Shown: positions 9,607-19,015 of the stretch, one piece after another
Layout: each line of letters begins with the position of its first letter
How positions within the stretch are numbered: position 1 is the first letter of the stretch
Source: CAVUOA01 sp963742955
Lineage (GTDB): Bacteria; Bacteroidota; Ignavibacteria; Tepidaquicellales; OLB5
Assembly: GCA_963742955.1 (NCBI GenBank)
Contig: CAVUOA010000008.1
Location: 1,240,001 to 1,304,000, forward strand
DNA: 64,000 nt
Reading direction: 5' to 3'
The notes under the pieces: generated by a model
Databases searched by the model: none
What the model was told of the DNA's origin: nothing
The model's input: only the letters and a program-made list of their open reading frames with translations
Program-made: the position numbers and the translations under genes

Positions 9607-11097
9607 TTATAGTTTTTTGTCAGTTAATAATGCATATTGCCTCATCAGCCAATCTTTATGAAGCACGTTATTGCATTCGGCAAGGTTTTTTCTTACTGAC
9701 TCTGCTTTAACACGTTTTGAGCCTTCCTTAATATCAGCAAGTTTTTTACAATATGATATAAAATTAAGATGAGCCTTTTTTAGTTCAGTTCTAATTATAT
9801 CATCTTCTCTTAATGCTTCACTGTATTTATGAATTATCCTGTATATTTCTTCAGGGTTATACCGCATAAAATTTGTTCTGAGAGTCAGGTTGTTTATATC
9901 CTGTTTATATATAAAGTATTCATTCTTAACACGTTTAGAATATTCAAGAGATTTTTCATACTGTCCGCTGTGAAAATAGTAAAAACTATAGCCGAAATTA
10001 AACATGTTTTCCGTATGACCCGGTATAACTTCAGCGCTGTATTTCTCTATAAATTGTTTGCACCATGATAACTCTTTGAGTGTTAGCGCTAAGAATAATA
10101 TACCTCTGAAGAGATTATGTGGTAAATATGGGGTCTTTTTGGTTTTATATAATTCTTTATTCAGAAAAACATTATATATGTTAAACAACTCTATCTCAAA
10201 TACCTTGTGGCTTTCCATGTTGTCTTGTTTAGTTACACAGTAATTAATAAATTTGGAATAGTGAAAAGACTTTTCATCCGCACTTAACTTGGATGAGTAT
10301 TTTTCCACACTTTGTTTATATTTATAATATAACTTTTCATTTCCGAAATCCGTAAAACACTCCAATAAATTGACGTATATCTGTAAAAGAAAATCACGCT
10401 CAACTTTGGCGCTAACGGATTCATAAATTTTCCTTATATCAATTGATTTAATTAACGAATCTATAAATTTCTCATTCCCGGCGTTTTTAAACTTTTGGTA
10501 ATATGTAATAGTGTTCAAATAATTGCATATTATTTCTGTTATGAAGTAAATGATTAAATAAATATTCGCCCTGTCAAGCGATACCAATTGAAAGGTTATT
10601 TGATTTTTACTTGTTTTATCTTCATGTAATGATAAGAAATAATATTTACTTGCTTCGTGTAAATACTTATTGTAGAAATAATTATAATCGGTACCAACTA
10701 AAGCTGAAAATTCGGAATCCAGTTTCCCGACGCGTTCACAAAGTGAATCCTTTATAAACCTTAGATTAAGCTCATCCAACAAGTGATTTTGTTTATTGAA
10801 GCTGCTGCGCGAAAAGTTTTCAATCTGTAAAAATGACTTGATAAGCTGTTCTAATCTGAACAGGAGATTTCTCATAGTCGAATCATTATAAACCACATTA
10901 CCGTAAATCCTTTTAAAGATACTTTCTTTCTTTAATTTAGAAGTTCCAAACTCAGGGTAGTATCTTATAATATCCCTGTATAATTTTACAACTTTATCGT
11001 TTGTATTGAAATAAGGAGAAGATAAAAACCTGCTTAGTTTTTTCAATTCTTCTTTATTTAAAGACTTAAGAAGGGTTAATATTTCATGTTTCAGCAT
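9607..11097 (-). CDS. conserved helical-repeat protein, function unknown
   Basis: 496 residues, soluble, Lys/Tyr/Phe-rich. The first 60 residues (LKHEILTLLKSLNKEELKKL followed by SRFLSSPYFN) match the opening of a widespread Bacteroidota/Ignavibacteriota family and resemble the start of the protein at 1055-2596. The body is predicted mostly helical with possible TPR-like pairs around residues 355-400 (FNFGYSFYYFHSGQYEKSLE). No catalytic motif is seen. The A/T-rich 390-base region upstream carries no obvious promoter box. It is a distant paralog of the 1055-2596 protein. Confidence 0.75.
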   Translation of the reverse strand: MLKHEILTLLKSLNKEELKKLSRFLSSPYFNTNDKVVKLYRDIIRYYPEFGTSKLKKESIFKRIYGNVVYNDSTMRNLLFRLEQLIKSFLQIENFSRSSFNKQNHLLDELNLRFIKDSLCERVGKLDSEFSALVGTDYNYFYNKYLHEASKYYFLSLHEDKTSKNQITFQLVSLDRANIYLIIYFITEIICNYLNTITYYQKFKNAGNEKFIDSLIKSIDIRKIYESVSAKVERDFLLQIYVNLLECFTDFGNEKLYYKYKQSVEKYSSKLSADEKSFHYSKFINYCVTKQDNMESHKVFEIELFNIYNVFLNKELYKTKKTPYLPHNLFRGILFLALTLKELSWCKQFIEKYSAEVIPGHTENMFNFGYSFYYFHSGQYEKSLEYSKRVKNEYFIYKQDINNLTLRTNFMRYNPEEIYRIIHKYSEALREDDIIRTELKKAHLNFISYCKKLADIKEGSKRVKAESVRKNLAECNNVLHKDWLMRQYALLTDKKL

Positions 11098-11493
11098 AAT
11101 TGAACGTTTTTATTTCATGCCAAAAATCAATTTTATTATTCACGAAATTATCTGAAAAAAAGTTTTTAAAAAAATGAAAATTTTACTAATTCTCCGCAAC
11201 CCATTATCTTCCCATTTTGCAAAATAATTAGTAATTATCTTCTAATTACTTAAATATTTGTATTCCCTATTCATAATTCAACCCGTTTTCTGCAACATTT
11301 TAACATTTACATGTTTGTTTGGAATTATATGTCTTTATAAAATTGTATTGAGAATATATTAAAAGCAGATTGAGAATGAGTTGATAACACGCATTATGTG
11401 CATTTGCATATTTTAATTTTATAATGATGTATATATTACTTACAGAGTTACTAATAAATCTTACCGCATAACGCGAAAAGGAGAAGCTTTGAG
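11098..11493. other. A/T-rich divergent intergenic region
   Basis: About 395 bases between the divergent gene at 9607-11097 and the pseudogene starting at 11494. It is very A/T-rich, with several homopolymer runs. The only site I can support is a Shine-Dalgarno (aaaaggag, about 11477-11484) for the downstream gene. No promoter box matching TAnnTTTG is found. Confidence 0.4.
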
Positions 11494-13127
11494 ATGATAA
11501 AATATTTATCCTTCGGTTTCCTTATAATTTCAGCATTTCTTTTTATTAATCAATTAATTTTCTCGCAACAGCCTGTAACGCAAGAGTGGGTACGAAATTA
11601 TCCTGGCCCTTCTAATGATGCGATTGGTCCCTACCTTGCAGTTGATAAACTCGGCAATAGCTATATAGCGGGGACGCATGTTATAAATGACACAATTAAC
11701 ATTCTCTGTGCAAAATATAATACGCAAAGTGCGCAGCAATGGGCAACACTGTATAAATATCCGGGAGAAGGATATTTTGCACCTGCAGGGCTTGCATTGG
11801 ATACTTCCGGAAACGCATACGTAATAGCACGATATGGGCAAACCTATGTGACACCACTTAATGGTCTCATAGTTAAGTTTAACAGCTCAAATGGCAGTCC
11901 TGCATGGGCTAAAAAATATATTGGATATTACGGGTGGAGTGCATTTAGTGATATAAAAATCGACAGATTGAATAATATATTTGTTGCAGGGTGGTCAGAC
12001 ACATCTCATCTTGTTATTAAATATAATACCAATGGAGACTCAATCTGGATTAGAAAATATCACCCCACATTGTGCCGTGAAGTTGCCTACGGTTGTACAA
12101 TAGACGATTCACTCAATATAATTTTTACAGGCAAAAGATTTCATTACTTTCCTCCATATGGAAGTTTAGATAGTGTACTCGTTACAAAATATACTTCCAG
12201 TGGAGTTTTAAGGTGGGAAAGTACATATGCGAACGGAATCTCGGCAAATGAGGGTGACAAAATTGTTGCGGATCAAAATGGAAAGTTTTATAACGAAGAA
12301 GGAAATGCTATTTCAGGTGATGGTGTCTACCTCACAATGAAATGTGACAGAAATGGTGCTCGGCAATGGGTAAAAATTTATGATCCACCTGGAAGTGGCG
12401 ATAACACTTTAAAAGGAATTGCATGTGATAATAATTAATAATACTCTTTTTGTAACAGGCAATGCAGTAGCAAACAGCATTAAAGTTGCTGCAACTATAA
12501 GATATAATCCTTCAACAGGTGATTCTATTTGGGTCAGAAAAGAGACAGGAATTTATCCAATGGTACATCTAATGATATTGAATGCTTCGATTCGTGTCGG
12601 TTATGAATACATCTCCGGGACACCTTACAATAACCAACTAACTATGGGAGGGCCTATGACTATAAAATATTCCTCGAGTGGTGGCTTAGTCTGGCTTATT
12701 AAATATGAAGGACTTGGAAGATCTACTAATTTACAATTAGATAACTTGAGAAATATCTTTATATGCGGACTCTTTGCACCTGCAGGATATATACTTATAA
12801 AATTGATACTCACCCGTTTCAGGAATAATATCTTTATATAACGAAATTCCAATTACATTTAGATTATCCCAAAACTACCCCAACCCTTTCAATCCGGTTA
12901 CAAAAATAAAGTTTTCTATTCCCTCTTCGAGGGGGGCTAGGGGGATGACCACTCTCACCATATTTGATGTTCTCGGCAGAGAAGCTGCCGTGCTTGTTAA
13001 TCAGCAATTAACTCTCGGCACATATGAAGTTACATGGGACGGCTCAAATTACCCCAGCGGGGTATATTTCTATGTTTTAGAATCAGATGATTATGTTTGA
13101 ACAAAGAAAATGGTATTAATCAAATAA
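11494..13127 (+). pseudogene. secreted SBBP-repeat protein with type IX sorting domain, disrupted
   Basis: A signal peptide (FLIISAFLFINQLIFSQ) is followed by beta-propeller-type SBBP repeats (AVDKLGNSYIAGTH, ALDTSGNAYVIARY, KIDRLNNIFVAGW) and a C-terminal Por sorting domain (RLSQNYPNPFNPVTKIKFSI, then FDVLGRE and SGVYFYVLE). The frame breaks at about 12425-12440 and at about 12810-12825, and a TGA (13098-13100) interrupts the last segment just before TKKMVLIK and the TAA at 13125. Together these suggest decay or poor sequence quality. The sorting domain also carries an inserted G-rich palindromic repeat (separate entry). If intact it would be exported by the type IX system. Confidence 0.75.
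12921..12950 (+). repeat. G-rich palindromic repeat inside a coding region
   Basis: ccctcttcgagggggg followed by ctagggggatga is a variant of the common intergenic element (stem, then TTAGGGTGAGG) seen at 30151, 42563 and 50921. Here it lies within the sorting-domain reading frame, adding about ten residues (SSRGARGMT) between KFSIP and TLTIFDV without breaking the frame. Confidence 0.65.
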
Positions 13128-13191
13128 ATACTGCAATTATATAACAGGGAGCATTAGCTCTCTGTTGTTTTTTAGAATATTTTTCTTTTTT

Positions 13192-14126
13192 TATGAAGAC
13201 CATATTTTTCCTTTCATTTCAGTTATTTATAACTGTAACGGCAGTTTCTCAATGGATGTACGAAACAACTCTACCGAATGCAGGAACATACGTTTCCCCG
13301 TATATGGCAGGTATGTGTTATTGATTCATCTGTTTCCTGGGCGTATGGCGATATTAATGTTAATCAAAATCAGTACTATCCTTACTTTGCAAAGAGAACA
13401 TGTGAAGGTTGGCAATATATAAGTACTAATCTTGATTCTTCTGTTAAAGCTTATTGTTTTACTGCAACAGATTCACTAAATGTATGGTTAGGCACGTTTC
13501 ATCCCGATGAAATATATTATTCTTCAAATGGTGGTTCCAATTGGGTCCTGCAGTACCATGTGGCAGATACAGGACATGTACAAGAGATAATGTTCTGTAA
13601 AAAAAACTCTGAAATTGTTTATGCTTATGCAACTTTATCATTTATTGGTTTGGGAAATGGAGTACGTATTTTAAAAACTACAAATGGAGGTATTAACTGG
13701 TATTATTGGGATTTTGTAAACTATGGTTATTTAGGAGAAGATAATTCTATATGTGTAATAGATAGTAATTACGCATGGTTTGGTTCTGAAAGTGTATTGG
13801 GCGGTCCGGGTAAAATTATTAACACTACAAATGGCGGTCAAAACTGGATAGTTACTGATGTAAATGCGGGTCAGGGATGTACTTTTACTATACAATTTTC
13901 AAGTGATAAACAAACAGGAATATTTGTAGGTGAAACACCTCCAACGTCTTTGGTTTTACAGAACTACTAATGCGGGTTTGAATTGGAATATTGTTTACAC
14001 TACTTCATATTATTATTCAGAAACCATGAGATGGATACCGGGTACATTAATTATTAGCGGGAATAAAGTGACTTTGTTATTACCCGTTCAACAGATAATG
14101 GCCTGACATGGAGGAGGTTTAAATAA
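13192..14126 (+). pseudogene. secreted Ycf48-like propeller protein, disrupted
   Basis: It begins with a signal peptide (MKTIFFLSFQLFITVTAVSQ) and then shows repeated TTNGGxNW motifs (KTTNGGINWYYW, NTTNGGQNW, RTTNAGLNW, and STDNGLTW near the end), the hallmark of Ycf48/BNR-type beta-propellers. The frame changes at about 13300-13320, 13950-13960 and 14065-14085, ending at a TAA at 14124. At roughly 310 residues it is of ordinary length for a short propeller but carries no sorting domain. It follows another broken secreted gene, so this stretch looks like decaying surface-protein territory or a low-quality part of the assembly. Confidence 0.65.
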
Positions 14127-14213
14127 AAAGTCCCAAAACAATGCGTTACGGGCATAAAATTTTCCTTCCTGTGAACTTTAAAAATCTGTGAATCTGCGGC
14201 TGATTAAATCGTG

Positions 14214-14504
14214 TTAAAGGCAGAAATGCGCTTTAAATTTTTCGCGGTCTTCGGGTGATAGTTGTTCCATTTTATCTTTGAATCTTTTCCAGTACCAGTG
14301 GCTGCGCGAACGCTGAAATGCCGCAGGTCCGCCGCCGAATCCAAGCAGTATTTTGGAAAGTATCAGCAGTCCCAGCGCCTGTATATAATTTATAACAGGT
14401 CCACCGAATATTGACGGAATCAGCCAGTTCCACAGCAGCATTGTAACAAGTGATGCTAATGCTGCAATTACGATAATTTTTAAAGCTATTTTTATTGGTC
14501 TCAT
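14214..14504 (-). CDS. small membrane protein downstream of an ECF sigma factor
   Basis: 96 residues with two hydrophobic helices (about 6-27 and 35-57) and a charged C-terminal tail (RSHWYWKRFKDKMEQLSPED). It follows the sigma-factor gene by 24 bases on the same strand. Small membrane proteins in this position often accompany ECF sigma factors in Bacteroidota-like genomes and could modulate them, but there is no recognised anti-sigma motif here, so the role is inferred from position only. Confidence 0.7.
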   Translation of the reverse strand: MRPIKIALKIIVIAALASLVTMLLWNWLIPSIFGGPVINYIQALGLLILSKILLGFGGGPAAFQRSRSHWYWKRFKDKMEQLSPEDREKFKAHFCL

Positions 14505-14528
14505 GATTTTTTTCGTTTAGATTATGTT

Positions 14529-15082
14529 TTAAATTTCATTCATTAAACTTTTTAAACGCTCCCTTAAGTAGAGCACTGCTCTTCTTTTCCGGGATACAAG
14601 TGTATTTATTGGCACACCTGTTTCCTCCGAAATTTCCTTAAAGCTTTTACCTTCAAGCTCGTTTTGTATAAATGCTTCCTGCTGTTCGTCCGGCAGCTCA
14701 TCGAGCGCATCTTCAAGCTCTTCCATTATTGCAGTTCTCATCAGTTCCGTATCAGGTAAATTATCTGATGATGGAATTAAATCTGCCAATGTCAGCTCGT
14801 CATCACCATCACTGTAAACCGGGTCGTTAATCGATAAGCAGCGGGTTCACGTTTTCTTTTACGAAGCAAATCGGTAATTTTGTTTCTGGCAACGGTATAA
14901 AGCCAGGATGTAATTTTATCAATCGATTTTATTTCATTAAATCCCGCCGAAAGCTGGTAGAATACGTCCTGCAGCACGTCTTCGGCATCTTCCGAATCGG
15001 GAATACGCTTTCTTATAAACCCAAGCAATTTGCCACGGTTTTTGCGGATAGTGCTATCGATAATCTTTTCCTGCTGTGTCAA
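14529..15082 (-). CDS. RNA polymerase ECF-type sigma factor, frameshifted
   Basis: Two frames form one sigma-70-family factor of about 184 residues. The 5' part (15082 down to about 14830) has region 2 (FIRKRIPDSEDAEDVLQDVF, SWLYTVARNKITDLLRKRKR). The 3' part has region 4 (ELPDEQQEAFIQNELEGKSF followed by KEISEETGVPINTLVSRKRR), a helix-turn-helix that reads the -35 element. The frames cross at about 14825-14840 near cgattaacgaccc: the correct reading is SINDPVYSDGDDELTLADL. Group IV sigma factors answer envelope or stress signals. The downstream small membrane protein may be its regulator. Its promoter has a good -7 box. Confidence 0.85.
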
Positions 15083-15104
15083 TAATTCAAGTTTTTATAC
15101 GTCA

Positions 15105-15112
15105 CAAATATA
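15105..15112 (-). promoter_or_regulatory. Bacteroidota-type -7 box for the sigma-factor gene
   Basis: On the minus strand TATATTTG matches TAnnTTTG and lies 22 bases before the ATG at 15082. No matching TTG is found at -33. Confidence 0.45.
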
Positions 15113-15197
15113 CGCATGGTACAGGTTTCATTCATTCTGCGGAAATCCATTTAGCGTTCTTTTAATATAGACGAATGCGCCATTGACTTATTGCATA

Positions 15198-15226
15198 AAA
15201 AAAACCGGGCTAAAATACCCGGTTTA
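15198..15226 (-). terminator. terminator of the 15224-15736 gene
   Basis: On the minus strand a stem (aaccggg / cccggtt) with loop tatttta-g is followed by eight T. It overlaps the stop codon region of the membrane-protein gene. Confidence 0.7.
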
Positions 15227-15736
15227 TACTGAATGCCCCGTTAAATTTAAAAAGGAAACATTCGGCTTTTTTGCATTGCGGCAAATGCAGAAATATAACA
15301 GCATGAATACAATGAGCAGCGTCCCGACTACGCTCAGCAAAAAATGACCTTTGTATGATTTTTCTTTCTTTATGCTTGTGTAAATATGCAGTAAGGCAGC
15401 CTGAAGAAGGTAAAGTGAAAACCCAAGAACAATCGCAACTTCTGCAGCTAAACCCCAGTTACCGAAAAATGAAAGTAAAGCAATAACGGCAAATGCCATA
15501 TTGGCGAAGCCAACCTCCCACTGGAACGCTGGATTTTGATTTTCGAAACCGAGTCTTTTTGCATCGCTTTTGTAAAAAACAAAATGGCTTAGCCAGCTGA
15601 TGAAGCCGACAAAGCCTACTGCAAGGAGTGTTAATATGTTAACCGATTTTTCAATATCAGGCAGGAACCAGAATGCAAGCCAGATTGCAATTGCCGAAAC
15701 GGTAATTCTGGCAATCGTAATAACCCAGGAAATCAT
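15224..15736 (-). CDS. integral membrane protein, possibly DUF6790-like
   Basis: 170 residues with about five hydrophobic segments (roughly 5-25, 33-53, 75-93, 98-118 and 131-152). It contains FQWEVGFANMAFAVIAL and LHIYTSIKKEK, which I loosely associate with DUF6790-type four- or five-helix membrane proteins. No cofactor-binding or catalytic residues stand out. It lies 19 bases downstream of the haem-binding gene on the same strand, so the two are likely co-transcribed. A strong terminator follows directly. Confidence 0.65.
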   Translation of the reverse strand: MISWVITIARITVSAIAIWLAFWFLPDIEKSVNILTLLAVGFVGFISWLSHFVFYKSDAKRLGFENQNPAFQWEVGFANMAFAVIALLSFFGNWGLAAEVAIVLGFSLYLLQAALLHIYTSIKKEKSYKGHFLLSVVGTLLIVFMLLYFCICRNAKKPNVSFLNLTGHSV

Positions 15737-15755
15737 ACAATCTCCTTCTTAAATT

Positions 15756-16226
15756 TTATTTGTCACCCTCTTCAATTTTATCGGATGCATCCTTTGACCA
15801 TTTGCACAATATATCTTTATCTTCTTTGGATAGCACTGCATCTTTGTGTATATATAAATACTGCTTGAGCGGCATCTTTCCGTCATTAATCATATCACAA
15901 ATATTATCAAGCTTAATTGCCTGTTTGTTTTTAGAATATTTTCCCCACTCACTGAAATTCATCTTTGAGCGGCCGTTGTTAACATCGCTTATAACAAACC
16001 ACGATACCGGTGCAACAGCGCTGTACCACGGCCATTTTGTGTGGTTTGAATGGCAGTCATAACAGGAGCGCTTTAGAATAGACTCAACATTTGCCGGAAC
16101 AGTAAGCTGTTTTGTTATATGGTCTGATGTTATTTCTTCAGTAAAATATCTTTCAGGTCTGTAAAGCTGGATTAGAACGATTAATGCAATTATTACAATA
16201 GCTAAGAGTTTAATAGTTTTCTTCAT
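15756..16226 (-). CDS. Haem_bd-type monohaem protein
   Basis: 156 residues: an N-terminal membrane anchor (residues 5-21), then C55-YD-C58-H59 in LKRSCYDCHSNHTKWPWYSAV. This sequence, with the downstream SWFVISDVNNGRSKMNFSEW, is the signature of the Haem_bd domain family, which binds haem c covalently through CxxCH. The likely location is the periplasmic face of the inner membrane. The physiological redox partner is unknown. It probably forms an operon with the membrane protein after it. Confidence 0.85.
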   Translation of the reverse strand: MKKTIKLLAIVIIALIVLIQLYRPERYFTEEITSDHITKQLTVPANVESILKRSCYDCHSNHTKWPWYSAVAPVSWFVISDVNNGRSKMNFSEWGKYSKNKQAIKLDNICDMINDGKMPLKQYLYIHKDAVLSKEDKDILCKWSKDASDKIEEGDK

Positions 16227-16272
16227 AAGATACTGATTTTGTTTATATTATATCTTAACGGTAACGGAATGC

Positions 16273-17490
16273 TTAAAATTCCAGTGTCCACAATTTTTTT
16301 CCGGTCTGGTAATCAAACCCGATTACTCCTGCGCCTTTAAGCTGAAATACTACAAGATTACCCGAGCGTGATGCAGACATTTTATCTTTCATAAAAAATA
16401 TACTGGAAAATGCATCTTTATCTTCATCTACCTTCATCTCTTTGAAAAGTTCATCCTGTGAGGCTGTCCATTTTTCTTTTCCGTCAATCCCGACACACGT
16501 CAGCATGCGGTTTGCTTTTTTACCCGCCGCATCCTGATGTAAAATAACACAGCATTCTGCATCCTGGTAAAGAATCAAACCTTCGATATAAGTTCTTGAG
16601 GGAGTAAGCATTTCTGCTGTTGCTTTGTCGAAGAACATTAAAGTATGGGGGTCTTTAAGATAAGACGAAGATACTTCTCTGCCGCTTCCTAAAGTTTCTT
16701 TCGGGCCGGTTATACTGTATAGCTTTTTCCTCGGTCCGCTTGCCTGTTCGTCTCCCATTGCAAATACAGTTACCTGTTTGTCTTTATCGCTTTCCAAAAA
16801 ATTCCTGAGGGCGGCTTCATCGGGATAGAGTTTTTCATCGCTTATTGTAAATACAATTCCCTCACGCCCGTCTTTTGTCTTCATAATAATTTTATCGGGG
16901 TTCTTTTCCATACGGACATCGGTTATCCCGGCTTTAAGTTCAGGATACTTGTTTTCAAATGCTTTTGTATCCATTACAAGCTGCGCAGTTTCGGCATCGT
17001 AAGCGAATATCCTCGGTTCGTTTTCATCATAAGCTCCCGTAACTATCCACACTTTTCCGCTTCCGTAAGCTATCCATGATTGTGTAATAATTGAATTATA
17101 CTCGGTTTTTATTTTATTCAATATTTTCTTGTCAACTGGGTCGTAAACATAAGTCCATGTTTTGCAGAACAGGCATTTATTGCCAACTGAATGATAACCC
17201 GGTGAGGAAGTCTCCTGTATATAATGGAATGAGCCGTCCGTCAGTATCCACAGTTTATTGCTCCCGTCTTTTCCGGGAACAAGAACAACGTTCATCAAAT
17301 CGCCTTTAAGCTTATTGGGTGTTAATGCAGGGTAAACAAAAAATATTCCTGCCAGTACAATTATTAAGAGAAGTATAATTGCCCCGATAAATCCAAAACA
17401 ACCCCACTTCAATTTTGACTTTCCGTAGACTTTTTGTCCCGGATAAGGTTCGTTCCCTTGAAATGATGTCTGGTAACTGCTTTGGTCCAT
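16273..17490 (-). CDS. membrane-anchored PQQ-like beta-propeller protein
   Basis: 405 residues. A short cytosolic stretch (QGNEPYPGQKVYG) leads to one membrane helix (about 31-52), and the rest is extracytoplasmic. It shows propeller-like strands with W and G at repeat ends (KVWIVTGAYDENEPRIFAYD, IDGKEKWTASQ, IGFDYQTGKKLWTLEF), as in PQQ-like or PA2928-type families. Four Cys (NKCLFCKTW and AECCVIL) could form disulfides. Function is unknown; a sensing or surface role is a guess. Confidence 0.65.
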   Translation of the reverse strand: MDQSSYQTSFQGNEPYPGQKVYGKSKLKWGCFGFIGAIILLLIIVLAGIFFVYPALTPNKLKGDLMNVVLVPGKDGSNKLWILTDGSFHYIQETSSPGYHSVGNKCLFCKTWTYVYDPVDKKILNKIKTEYNSIITQSWIAYGSGKVWIVTGAYDENEPRIFAYDAETAQLVMDTKAFENKYPELKAGITDVRMEKNPDKIIMKTKDGREGIVFTISDEKLYPDEAALRNFLESDKDKQVTVFAMGDEQASGPRKKLYSITGPKETLGSGREVSSSYLKDPHTLMFFDKATAEMLTPSRTYIEGLILYQDAECCVILHQDAAGKKANRMLTCVGIDGKEKWTASQDELFKEMKVDEDKDAFSSIFFMKDKMSASRSGNLVVFQLKGAGVIGFDYQTGKKLWTLEF

Positions 17491-17659
17491 GGTATTAGAT
17501 ATAGTTTTGTTGTTTAAAAATATTACGTTCTTATTACCGGAATTTTAACAGAGGGGAAAAAACAGCAGCCATGCCTCCGGCTAAATGTAAATCTAAACAA
17601 CTATTTAACGTTTGTCAAGATATACTGGCCGGTAAGTAATGGAAATAAATTGAGGAATG

Positions 17660-17697
17660 TTTTTTATCAACCCCTCCCCGGAGAAGAAGAGGGGTTA
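17660..17697. repeat. C/G-rich intergenic palindrome
   Basis: aacccctccccggagaagaa followed by gaggggtt folds with arms aacccctc / gaggggtt. It is related to the family at 30151, 42563 and 50921 but lacks the TTAGGGTGAGG tail. It lies just past the stop of the 17713-18363 gene. Confidence 0.5.
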
Positions 17698-17712
17698 ATA
17701 TTAATATAATTA

Positions 17713-18363
17713 TTATTTTGAGAGGAATTTAAATGCGTGGTTCCAGTTTCCGGTTAGAAATCCGGGGGCGCACCAAATAATACATAATCCTTCGAGCGCA
17801 TTAGAAGCAGCTATTGAACCGCAATCGACAGTCTCCCAGCCGAATTGAGTCAGTATCTCTGTAACTTTCTTTTTTGCATCGGCATCGTTTCCGCAGATGA
17901 ACATGCTCGGAGTTCCTTCTTCAAAATGAGGTTTATACATAAAAGAATTACCAACGCTGTTGAATGCCTTTACAATTTTTGAATCCGGCAGCCACTGCTG
18001 AATAAGCTCGCCGGCTGATTCGCGGTTGCCTGTCATGTAAGTCAGTACTCCGTCTTTCGGGGGAACATCTGCTATAGGATTGCTTGTATCGATTACAATT
18101 TTACCTTTGAAATTTTCTTTGCCTGCCAATTTAATTATTTCTTCTGCAGCTCTGAACAGGGGGCAGAATACAATTATTTCACCGAACTTTGCAGCATCTG
18201 CAAACGTGCCCGCTTTTACGCCTTTGCCTGTTTTTGAAATCCATTTTTGAATTTTCTCCGACTTCGGGTCCCGTGTGCCAATCATAACTTCATATCCCGA
18301 ATCGGCAAAACCTGCGCCAAGCGCCTGCCCAACAACTCCGGAACCGATAATTCCAACTTTCAT
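17713..18363 (-). CDS. NADP-binding oxidoreductase (F420 reductase-like)
   Basis: 216 residues starting MKVGIIGSGVVGQALGAGFA, a Rossmann GxGxxG at residues 7-12, followed by GTRDPKSEKI (a basic residue after strand 2 favours NADP) and VIDTSNP. The pattern matches the short NADPH-dependent F420 reductase-like family (F420_oxidored), which in Bacteroidota-like genomes is usually annotated as an NAD(P)-binding or NADP oxidoreductase. No F420 synthesis genes are in the window, so flavin or quinone substrates are equally possible. Confidence 0.8.
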   Translation of the reverse strand: MKVGIIGSGVVGQALGAGFADSGYEVMIGTRDPKSEKIQKWISKTGKGVKAGTFADAAKFGEIIVFCPLFRAAEEIIKLAGKENFKGKIVIDTSNPIADVPPKDGVLTYMTGNRESAGELIQQWLPDSKIVKAFNSVGNSFMYKPHFEEGTPSMFICGNDADAKKKVTEILTQFGWETVDCGSIAASNALEGLCIIWCAPGFLTGNWNHAFKFLSK

Positions 18364-18454
18364 AATTTAAAATCCTTTCTTTTAATGTATTATTATAAAA
18401 ACGGTATGCTTTACAAGTCACAAGGATTTTGAAGCGAATAAAGTTTCAGTAAGA

Positions 18455-19015
18455 TTAAGAAGGGAATCCTGCCGTTTCTTTAACCCTTTTTGCCTGAAGC
18501 AGGTGGCGCTCTTCATGGTTTGTCAGAATTTTGAATACATCTTTAAGCCTCAATGTGATAAGCTTTGATGCAGGTGAAGTAAAAACAATTCTGCCAAGAT
18601 TTGCGTGTGATGATTTTTCCATAAATCCCTTAAGCGTCTGGTTATGTGAAGCAAGCTCTTTTACAATAGTTACAGGTATTCCGCTTGATGCCGGATAGAA
18701 AACTTTGAATGTTTTTGATTTTCTCTTACTATCAGGCGAGACGCCCTTCATTATCATGCTTCCCCAAAATTTAGGAAGCAGGGGGATGTTTTGATAGAAG
18801 GAATTCTGCCACCTGTTATTAATCACTGTTTCAAGCTGTGCAAAATATGTTTCGTTAGATACAATGATGTGGTCAAGGCACTGCGCAATGCTCCAGCTTT
18901 TTTCCGATGGCTTCCAGTTAAGCTGTGCAGCGGTAAGCGGGCTGAACTCTTCGGCAGTTTTGCGGGTTACTTCATCAATACGGGCAATCAGGTTTTCAAT
19001 AAATTCATTCGGCAC
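18455..19015 (-). CDS. DinB-family protein
   Basis: 186 residues. The superfamily signs are LNWKPSEKSWSIAQCLDHII near residues 30-50, with a candidate metal-binding His, and a C-terminal LTNHEERHLLQAKRV with further His. The arrangement fits the DinB/DUF664 four-helix fold with a three-His metal site. Its start overlaps the stop of the upstream gene by one base (19015), suggesting translational coupling. Substrate unknown. Confidence 0.8.
   Translation of the reverse strand: MPNEFIENLIARIDEVTRKTAEEFSPLTAAQLNWKPSEKSWSIAQCLDHIIVSNETYFAQLETVINNRWQNSFYQNIPLLPKFWGSMIMKGVSPDSKRKSKTFKVFYPASSGIPVTIVKELASHNQTLKGFMEKSSHANLGRIVFTSPASKLITLRLKDVFKILTNHEERHLLQAKRVKETAGFPS

Noticed and set aside
9488..9640. 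A GNAT-like gene
   Set aside because: The frame is protein-like but has no start codon, no core motif and runs into the antisense of a real gene, so I list it only as a possible remnant.
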